Assembly (NCBI GenBank): GCA_025774865.1
Contig: JALGZO010000579.1
Span: 1-5,650, forward strand
Source: a bacterium
Lineage (GTDB): Bacteria > ARS69
Reading direction: 5' to 3'
Length of the DNA: 5,650 nt
The notes under the pieces are model-generated. The model saw only the letters and a list, made by a program, of their open reading frames with translations, searched no databases and had not been told where the DNA came from. Shown piece after piece: positions 1 to 4,982 of this stretch; positions within the stretch are counted from its first letter, which is position 1, and each line of letters starts with the position of its first letter. The position numbers were made by a program, and so were the translations under genes.

Positions 1-1
1 C

Positions 2-439
2 TATCTGTTCCTCCAGCTGATCAACTTCGTGCACGGACAGCTCTGGCGGCATTTCTCGGGAGGCTGGGCGCTCTGGTACGTCACGGAGATCGTCGGGTTC
101 GTGGCCCTGCCGATGATCTTGTTCCTCGTCGGGACCGCCCGCCGCCACGGTGGACTGATCCGCACCGCGTCGGTGCTCACGTTGCTCGGAATCGTAATCA
201 ACCGTCTCAACGTGTCGGTCATCGCGTTCAAGTGGTACGAAGCGAGCCACTACGTTCCGAACTGGATGGAAATCGTCGTCACCGGCGCGATCATCAGCGC
301 CGAAATCTGGGTCTTCCGCTGGGTCGTCCGTCGTATGCCGGTGGTGAGCTCGTCACCGGCGTGGGCGATCCAGAACCGCGTGCGAGAGCTCGTACCCGCA
401 GACGGCAGCGCCAGCGGGAGCAACGGAGGAGAACGCTGA
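2..439 (+). CDS. NrfD/HybB-like membrane subunit, C-terminal part
   Basis: The reading frame is open from the left edge, so the start lies outside the window; 145 residues and the TGA stop are visible. The visible part is an integral membrane protein with the end of one helix and then three clear hydrophobic segments (around ALWYVTEIVGFVALPMILF, ASVLTLLGIVINRLNVSVIA and IVVTGAIISAEIWVF). The pattern NRLNVS followed about 17 residues later by YVPNWMEI matches the last helices of the NrfD/PsrC/HybB family, which carries electrons between the quinone pool and a periplasmic iron-sulfur or cytochrome partner. Family knowledge supports a quinol-oxidising or quinone-reducing membrane anchor; the partner subunits would be upstream, outside the window. 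A polar tail of about 30 residues (SSSPAWAIQNRVRELV...) follows the last helix. The stop lies 2 nt before the next gene, so the two are very likely co-translated. I prefer HybB-like over DmsC-like, but the exact subfamily cannot be fixed from this end. Confidence 0.85.
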   Translation, partial: YLFLQLINFVHGQLWRHFSGGWALWYVTEIVGFVALPMILFLVGTARRHGGLIRTASVLTLLGIVINRLNVSVIAFKWYEASHYVPNWMEIVVTGAIISAEIWVFRWVVRRMPVVSSSPAWAIQNRVRELVPADGSASGSNGGER

Positions 440-441
440 TC

Positions 442-1179
442 ATGGACTTCCTGCCGACCAAAGGTGTCGAATACCTGATCATCCTGGCCTACCTGGCGGT
501 CCTCGCGCCGTTCTGGTGGCTCCTGTCCCGGCTCGGGCCGCGTCCGAGCCCGGCGCGCGCGGCGAGGCAGCCGGCGTCGCGCGGCGCAGGCTCGCCGTGG
601 TTCGCGCTGCCCGAGGGGTTCCACTTTCACCGCGGGCACACCTGGGTTCAGCCCGAGAAGGACGGAGTGATGCGCGTGGGGATGGACGACTTCGCTCAGC
701 GGCTGCTCGGAGCTCCAGACGCTTTGTTGCTGCCGGCCGTCGGTACGCGCCTGAGCGGCGGCGACCCCGGCTGGCGGACGCAGGTCGACGGGCACACGGT
801 CGATGTTCTGTCCCCGCTCGAAGGCGTGGTCACGGAGGTCAACCCGGAGGTCCAGAGCGCGCCCGAGAAGATCTGCGAAGACCCTTACGGCAGCGGCTGG
901 CTCTTGAAGGTGCGCACCGAGAAACCCCGCCGCGTTCTCAAGAATCTGATGCCCTACGAGCTCGCTCGCGACTGGATGGCCGAGACGACCCAACTCGTGA
1001 GCAGGATGGCCGGACCCGAGCTCGGCGCCGTCCTTCAGGACGGTGGGCGCCCCGTGTCCGGTTTCGTTCGGCCGCTCGGTGGCGAGCGGTGGGCCGACCT
1101 GGCCGCGGAGCTCCTGCTCACGGCGGAGCCTGACTCTTCGGAGACTCCTCCCGACGGACCGAAGGACAGCTTGGAATAG
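442..1179 (+). CDS. membrane-anchored GcvH-like protein without lipoyl lysine
   Basis: The protein has 245 residues from ATG 442, chosen because AGGAG at 427-431 sits 10 nt upstream and the upstream gene stops 2 nt before it; the frame is open further upstream but overlaps the NrfD-like gene. Residues 9-31 form one transmembrane helix, followed by an Arg-rich linker (34-47), which by the positive-inside rule suggests a cytoplasmic soluble domain. Residues about 55-160 resemble glycine cleavage H protein: GHTWV (65-69), RVGMDDFAQ (78-86), SPLEGVVTEVN (124-134) and DPYGSGWLLKV (147-157). In GcvH the lipoylated Lys sits in ESVKA about 12 residues before the conserved Gly of the P-x-x-G turn; here that place reads VDGHTVDV with Gly or Asp, so lipoylation appears impossible. 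About 90 further residues (LARDWMAETTQL, ELGAVLQDGGRPVSGF) are absent from true GcvH. Similar proteins, usually annotated as glycine cleavage protein H, sit beside NrfD-type respiratory subunits in other bacteria. The role is therefore probably structural or regulatory in that complex, not glycine cleavage; this is inference. Confidence 0.85.
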   Translation: MDFLPTKGVEYLIILAYLAVLAPFWWLLSRLGPRPSPARAARQPASRGAGSPWFALPEGFHFHRGHTWVQPEKDGVMRVGMDDFAQRLLGAPDALLLPAVGTRLSGGDPGWRTQVDGHTVDVLSPLEGVVTEVNPEVQSAPEKICEDPYGSGWLLKVRTEKPRRVLKNLMPYELARDWMAETTQLVSRMAGPELGAVLQDGGRPVSGFVRPLGGERWADLAAELLLTAEPDSSETPPDGPKDSLE

Positions 1180-1185
1180 GCACGT

Positions 1186-2862
1186 TCAGCGGATCCGCAC
1201 CATCTTCCGCGCGTCGACCTGCGAGCCGATGGTCATGGAGTAGTGATAGACGCCGGCGGGTAGCCGCTCGGGCTGCCACGCGTACCGGTGCGTCCCCGCC
1301 GCGAGCCGATCGTCGACGATGGTCGCCACGCGTCGGCCGAGCACGTCGTAGACGGCGAGGCGCACCTCGGCCGACCGCTCCAGCGAGAACGACAGCATAG
1401 TCCGCTCGCGAAACGGGTTCGGGAAGGCGGAGCGAAGCACGTACGCCGTCGGCAGGTCGACCGGGTCGACGGCGGTCCAGGGGTCGCATTCGATCGGATC
1501 CCCCGGGGAAAGGTCCCGGCCGTCGAAGCCGGGAAAGTCGGGCGAGTAACGGTGCGCCCGGAAGACCTGGTTACGATTCGGGACAGCTCCCTGGCACAGC
1601 GGACCCGTGTTGTTCACGGGATTGATGTAGATCCAGACGATGTCCTCGGCGGGGGTCACTTCGAAGATGCGTCCCCCCCGGCCCTGGCAGATGAGCGTAT
1701 TGCCGTTCGGAAGACGCTGGGCCCCGGAGATCCGCGCGGAATAGAAGCTCTCGGGAGGGTCCGCGGTGTAGATCCACGATTGGGCCTCGGGATCGTGCGG
1801 GGTCCCGGAGGGCGGTAATGGGTAGTCACCGTTCGCATCGACCGTCGTCGTGATCTCCTCGACGGTCGAATACTCCCCTTCCGGGCGTTCGAGCCCGTTG
1901 TTGAAGACCAGGATGTTCCCGGCGCCGGCGAGCCCGTCCGGGATCCAGTGAGAGTCGTGCAGCCGGTAGAACTTCTGGTCGGTGGAGGTTCCCGCGCGGT
2001 GGGCGGCCGGGTTTCCCCATCGATAGAGGAGGTCGCCTCCGCGGCCTCGGACTCCGCCGGTATGGCCCGCCGCCTCGGCCGTCGTCGTGCTGTGATCGAT
2101 GATCCAGAACTCGTCGAAGCGATTCACCGAGACCACGATCTGATCGAGTTCTTCGTCGTAGTCGATGGCGTTGAAGTGAAGCCAGTCGGGGTGGTCGTCC
2201 TGGATGAAGTTCAGGTCGATGAGCTCCGGATGATCCGCGACGACCCCGAAGTTCGCCTTCGTGGAGTCGAAGTCCTGGATCAGATGATCCCAGGCGTGCC
2301 ACTCCCAGACGATGTTTCCGCCGCCGGCGCCGACCGGCTCCACCTCCACGATGTGGTCCGGCCAGAGCACGCCCTCTGGGATGGTCGCCGGATCGCGCCC
2401 GGCCGCCACCGCCTCCGCCATCGTCTTGAGCTCCCACGCGATCAGGAGGACATTTCCGTTCGGCATCGGCTCGACGTCGTGGTGCTGGCGCACGAGGCTG
2501 TCGGAGTAGAGGAACTCCCACTGAAGGTCGCCATCCCAGTCCCAGCGCTGGATGAGACCGGCGTCGCCGCCGGCGATGAACACGTCGTTGCCGCCGGGGT
2601 CCGCCGGCCGGAGCAGATCACCGTTCTCCAGGAGGTAGGCCACGTTGCCGGGCTCCCAGAGGGTCGTCCAGGAGTGGACGAGCAACCCGTTCACGTCGAT
2701 CAGATAGGTGTCCGTGTAGTTCATCGGAGAGAACAACGTGTACCCGACATAGGTGCCGGGGTCGTTGAGAATCAGGCCGAGCGTGTCCGGCGGCTGCGCG
2801 CGCAGAGTCCCGAACGTCGTCAGCACACCGAGGACGGCTCCCATCCACCTCTTTGCGGCCAT
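1186..2862 (-). CDS. secreted arylsulfotransferase-family protein with C-terminal sorting domain
   Basis: The protein has 558 residues from ATG 2862-2860. The frame is open to 2937, but this start is preferred because MAAKRWMGAVLGVLTTFGTLRA is a good signal peptide (cleavage near Ala22) and GGAGAAAGG lies about 8 nt upstream. Residues about 30-470 form a repeat-rich propeller of the arylsulfotransferase (ASST) type: DTYLIDVNGLLVHSW (51-65), LENGDLLR (78-85), RQHHDVEPMPNGNVLL (125-140), DWLHFNAIDYDEE (226-238) and LHDSHWIPDG with NILVFNNG (301-323). Family members move sulfate between phenolic compounds through a phosphohistidine-like sulfo-His intermediate. His128, His229 and His302/His305 are the conserved candidates here, but which is catalytic cannot be decided without alignment, and FNNG replaces the more usual FDNG. 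Residues 478-558 (PNPF, AVYDVLGRRV, LPAGVYHYSM, KMVRIR) are a type IX-like sorting or FlgD-type Ig domain, so the protein is probably secreted or surface-attached. Substrate is unknown. Its stop is 6 nt from the stop of the convergent plus-strand gene. Confidence 0.87.
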   Translation of the reverse strand: MAAKRWMGAVLGVLTTFGTLRAQPPDTLGLILNDPGTYVGYTLFSPMNYTDTYLIDVNGLLVHSWTTLWEPGNVAYLLENGDLLRPADPGGNDVFIAGGDAGLIQRWDWDGDLQWEFLYSDSLVRQHHDVEPMPNGNVLLIAWELKTMAEAVAAGRDPATIPEGVLWPDHIVEVEPVGAGGGNIVWEWHAWDHLIQDFDSTKANFGVVADHPELIDLNFIQDDHPDWLHFNAIDYDEELDQIVVSVNRFDEFWIIDHSTTTAEAAGHTGGVRGRGGDLLYRWGNPAAHRAGTSTDQKFYRLHDSHWIPDGLAGAGNILVFNNGLERPEGEYSTVEEITTTVDANGDYPLPPSGTPHDPEAQSWIYTADPPESFYSARISGAQRLPNGNTLICQGRGGRIFEVTPAEDIVWIYINPVNNTGPLCQGAVPNRNQVFRAHRYSPDFPGFDGRDLSPGDPIECDPWTAVDPVDLPTAYVLRSAFPNPFRERTMLSFSLERSAEVRLAVYDVLGRRVATIVDDRLAAGTHRYAWQPERLPAGVYHYSMTIGSQVDARKMVRIR

Positions 2863-2880
2863 GACTCCGCCCTTTCTCCG

Positions 2881-2892
2881 CAGAGGCCTCTG
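2881..2892. repeat. perfect 12-bp palindrome upstream of the arylsulfotransferase-like gene
   Basis: CAGAGGCCTCTG is a perfect inverted repeat without a spacer, 18 bp upstream of the ATG at 2862 and just upstream of its GGAGAAAGG ribosome binding site. The flanking bases do not extend the symmetry. It could be an operator for a dimeric repressor or only a chance palindrome in GC-rich DNA; no promoter elements are convincing around it. Confidence 0.3.
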
Positions 2893-2938
2893 GCGACGGG
2901 GGTCGTCGAGTACCCGCGCCGCCTGGGGACCGCCCATC

Positions 2939-3052
2939 CTACCTCTGGCCGCCGGCCTCGTCTCGACGGAAACTGAGCTCGCTCACGTGCTCTCTCCGGG
3001 GATCGTCCGAAATCGGGTTCGTTGCATCGATGACGATCTTACCGGCGAGATT
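2939..3052 (-). pseudogene. possible relic of an F420-dependent NADP oxidoreductase-like gene
   Basis: Read on the minus strand from 3052, the gap between two genes translates as NLAGKIVIDATNPISDD (3052-3002) and continues in frame to a TAG at 2941-2939. The stretch LAGKIVIDATNP is a close match to the strand-turn motif after the nucleotide-binding half of the NADPH-dependent F420 reductase / F420-dependent NADP oxidoreductase family, where it follows a helix ending in L.GK. The rest of such a gene is missing: upstream DNA codes for the 146-residue protein in another frame, with no glycine-rich Rossmann loop, and the sequence becomes unlike the family soon after SDDP. There is no start codon or ribosome binding site for this piece alone. 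I read it as a degraded fragment of an old gene or a rearrangement scar. The family match is from memory and needs a search. Confidence 0.4.
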
Positions 3053-3068
3053 CCTCTTCCGTTCTCGC

Positions 3069-3509
3069 TCAGTCCTCTTCCCAGCGCGTCTCGACCCGGA
3101 ACGAAACGTTGTCATGACCGAGCGTGCCGCCGTAGAGAGCGCCAGCCGCCGCCGCCCCGCCGACCAGCCACCACGTCTTCTTCTCGTCCCACAGATCGTA
3201 CGATGCACCCATGGCTCCGAGCAGCGCGGCGGAACTGAACCCGAGGTGAGCCCCCTTCAATGTCGTCTCGAAACGGGAGAGCTCGACGGCCTTCAAGGGC
3301 GACCCGCCGAGGGGCAGTCCCTCCGCGGGGAGAGGCACCGTCATGGAGACTTCGAGCGTGGGATAGCGCAGCCGCTGATCGAGCGCCCCGAGCTTCCGGA
3401 CGAGCATCGTGGGCTCGCCGGCGGAGTCGGGAGCCACCGCCCCGGGATCGTCGGGCGGCGACGACGGGGTCGCGCCGGCCAGAATCAGAGCGGTGAGGAA
3501 CTGGATCAC
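3069..3509 (-). CDS. small exported or membrane protein of unknown function
   Basis: The protein has 146 residues and starts at GTG (3509-3507). GGGAGG (3519-3514) lies 4 nt upstream and overlaps the stop codon of the preceding propeller gene, which fixes the start and shows tight coupling (9 nt between genes). Residues 1-13 (VIQFLTALILAGA, initiator read as Met) look like a short signal sequence without a basic N-terminus, followed by a Pro/Asp-rich stretch (15-34). Residues 40-82 are alternating polar/hydrophobic (TLEVSMTVPLP, VELSRFETTL). Two Gly/Ala-rich hydrophobic segments follow (about 86-102 and 112-130), joined by YDLWDEKKTWW, and the end is charged (VETRWEED). This could be a two-helix hairpin in the inner membrane or a short outer-membrane element; I do not recognise a family. 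Codon-position bias and the Shine-Dalgarno support that it is real. Confidence 0.65.
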   Translation of the reverse strand: MIQFLTALILAGATPSSPPDDPGAVAPDSAGEPTMLVRKLGALDQRLRYPTLEVSMTVPLPAEGLPLGGSPLKAVELSRFETTLKGAHLGFSSAALLGAMGASYDLWDEKKTWWLVGGAAAAGALYGGTLGHDNVSFRVETRWEED

Positions 3510-3513
3510 AGCG

Positions 3514-3519
3514 CCTCCC
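3514..3519 (-). promoter_or_regulatory. ribosome binding site overlapping upstream stop codon
   Basis: GGGAGG on the minus strand begins within the TAG stop (3521-3519) of the propeller gene and sits 4 nt before the GTG start at 3509. It decides the GTG start of the 146-residue protein and implies translational coupling, so damage to the upstream frame could lower expression of the small protein. Confidence 0.6.
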
Positions 3520-4415
3520 TACTTGCGAACGATGATCTTCCGCGTCGTCCGTTCCGCCCCTGCCTGAAGAACCGCCAGGTACACGCCGCTGGAGACATCA
3601 TCGGTGAACCACGGCGTGGTCCGGATGACGCCGTCGCCCCGGCTGAAGTCCTCCAGGTCGGCGACCAACCGACCCCGGACGTCGTAGATCCGGAGTGACA
3701 CGGCGGCGGCGCTGCGGGCCGCGTACCTCAGAAGAGTACGGTCCCTCGCCGGGTTCGGCCACGGTTCGTCCAGCATCAGGTTGAGCGGCTGCGCCACGGC
3801 CACATCGCCCGCGTCCGTCACGGTGTTGCTGATGCTCACTTCCCAGCCGCCGCGACCATGCGTTCCGGCTACGAGCTTCTGCTGACTGCTCTTGATTTCG
3901 ACGTCGCAGACGACCACGTTCGGCAACCCCGTCCCGTAGGGCGTCCAGTTCGTCCCGCTGTTCGTCGACAGCCAGACTCCCAGGTCCGTCCCGATGTACC
4001 ACTCGGAGGTGGACAAGGACAGCGGATTCACTGCGATCCCGTTCACCGGGATGTTCGGCAGGTCACCGGTAATGTTCGTCCAGCTGCTCCCGCCGTCCGT
4101 CGTCTGCGCGATCTTGGCCGAGCTATTGAAGGTCGAGAACGTTGCGAACGCCGTGCTCGGATCCGTCGGGTGAGCGATGATCTTCGTGTCGTTCCCGACC
4201 GGGAACCCGAACGCCGCCACGGTCGGGAAGGTGGTCCCGCCGTCCGTGCTTCGTCGGACGGTCAGATCGCGGATCGTCCACACGATGTCGGGATCCGCAG
4301 GGCTGACCGAGATCCAGGTGGCCCGGCTCGATGACGTGTTGACCCACTGGGCGCCGCCGTTCGTCGTCCGGAAGATGCCGCTGCCATCGGTCTGGTCTTG
4401 ATCGACGGGCGTCAA
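3519..4415 (-). pseudogene. Asp-box propeller protein, C-terminal segment with sorting domain (out of frame with its N-terminus)
   Basis: This frame gives up to 298 residues. The only in-frame start candidate is TTG 4415-4413, with no convincing ribosome binding site and no signal peptide, so it is most likely the continuation of the segment at 4414-4791 after a frame break. Counting from that TTG, four Asp-box motifs of the BNR/sortilin type are present: TTNGGAQW (17-24), STDGGTTF (56-63), TTDGGSSW (105-112) and STNSGTNW (150-157), spaced 39-49 residues as propeller blades are. GTGLPNVVVCDVEI and AGTHGRGGWEV (about 161-193) are the typical last blade of such proteins. Residues about 213-298 (PNPARDRTLL, LRIYDVRGRLVADL, SSGVYLAVLQ, RKIIVRK) are a complete type IX-like sorting domain. 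Four or five blades is short for the family, which usually has one or two seven-bladed propellers. The function would be an extracellular binding or sialidase-fold protein; no catalytic residues can be assigned. Confidence 0.75.
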
Positions 4416-4791
4416 TCCGCCCCGCGAAGTTCGTGGGACCCAGCGAGAACCACGAGCTCCGCGGCTGGGGACCCATCGCCCGCTCGATTTCCCGCTTCTG
4501 CTCCCAGGCCCTCCACCGCGCTCCCGGCTCCGGCAGCCGGCCTTCGTCGATACGGTTCCCGTAGAACCACTTCAAGCGGTTGTAGGGCTTCCACCCACTG
4601 CCGGGGGTCGTCTTGAGGGCGGGGTTCCGGTCGAAGAACTCGTCCAATTCCTGGAAAAGGCCCTCGGGCGTCGTCGCTTGCCCGGCGATCGTCGGAGCGG
4701 CGATGGCACTCGGCAGCCAGGAGGCCCAGACGATGGTCAGGGCGGCAACGATGCACTTCGACACACTCAGACGGGCCCTCGTGGGGAGCAT
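4414..4791 (-). pseudogene. Asp-box propeller protein, N-terminal segment
   Basis: From ATG 4791-4789 (GAGG at 4801-4798, spacing 6 nt) this frame encodes about 126 convincing residues. Residues 1-31 are a signal peptide (RAR, then a hydrophobic core and AIA before Ala32). Residues 66-101 (GWKPYNRLKWFYGNR, EQKREI) resemble the N-terminal region that precedes the propeller in secreted BNR/VPS10-like proteins, and WFSLGPTNFAGRI (114-126) is the usual first strand of the propeller. Beyond about 4414 this frame turns into Arg-rich nonsense (RRSRPDRWQRHLPDDERRR) although it stays open to 4123, while the propeller sequence continues in the neighbouring frame. Omitting one base near the CCCC run at 4420-4423 would join the two. 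In intact relatives the GRI strand is followed by roughly 20-25 residues before the first Asp box; here far fewer remain, which suggests a deletion as well as a shift. Confidence 0.72.
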
Positions 4792-4905
4792 CGGTAACCT
4801 CGCGGGTTTGGGGACCTTTCAGGAGGGGAACCGACTACAGCACGAGATCCCGGGCTTCGCAGTTTCGCCTGAGCCAGGCCTCACGGCCCGCTGACGCCCG
4901 CTCGC

Positions 4906-4933
4906 TTGAATCCATGCGTCCAAGTGGTACTAT
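4906..4933 (+). promoter_or_regulatory. possible sigma70-like promoter for the beta-helix gene
   Basis: TTGAAT (4906-4911) and TACTAT (4928-4933) are separated by 16 bp and each match four of six consensus bases. This is the most AT-rich patch of the 191-bp divergent intergenic region (4792-4982). Transcription would begin near 4940, leaving a leader of about 40 nt that starts just before the hairpin at 4947-4960. The promoter of the divergent minus-strand gene must lie in the same region but shows no clear boxes. Confidence 0.35.
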
Positions 4934-4946
4934 GCATGAATCGGGG

Positions 4947-4970
4947 GTCAGGAATCTGACACCTTCTCAG
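4947..4970 (+). promoter_or_regulatory. leader hairpin next to the ribosome binding site, with an alternative fold
   Basis: GTCAG (4947-4951) and CTGAC (4956-4960) form a perfect 5-bp stem with the loop GAAT. The CTGA of the right arm can instead pair with TCAG (4967-4970), which contains the first two bases of the AGGAGG ribosome binding site. The two pairings exclude one another. The stems are short, so this is structurally possible but unproven as a control element. Confidence 0.25.
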
Positions 4971-4974
4971 GAGG
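4969..4974 (+). promoter_or_regulatory. strong ribosome binding site fixing a GTG start
   Basis: AGGAGG lies 8 nt before GTG 4983 and decides the start of the beta-helix gene. An in-frame GTG at 4974-4976 overlaps this element and is therefore not usable with it. Confidence 0.7.
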
Positions 4975-4982
4975 TGCGCGCC

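Noticed and set aside
232-441. Upstream extension of the GcvH-like frame to 232
   Set aside because: It overlaps the NrfD-like gene, is Arg-rich, and has no ribosome binding site; ATG 442 has a good one and begins just before the transmembrane helix.
250-993. Long minus-strand open frame of 247 codons opposite the NrfD-like and GcvH-like genes
   Set aside because: It is Arg/Ala-rich antisense of two well-supported genes in GC-rich DNA, with no recognisable motif.
1189-1198. GCGGATCCGC palindrome as a terminator
   Set aside because: There is no loop and no T run, and it lies inside the last codons of the arylsulfotransferase-like gene.
2863-2937. Upstream extension of the arylsulfotransferase-like frame to 2937
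   Set aside because: It would put 25 basic residues ahead of a good signal peptide, and the ribosome binding site fits the ATG at 2862.
1948-2976. Plus-strand open frame of 342 codons opposite the arylsulfotransferase-like gene
   Set aside because: Its translation (many Val, Asp and Arg without domains) is the typical mirror of the minus-strand gene, which has clear family motifs, a signal peptide and a sorting domain.
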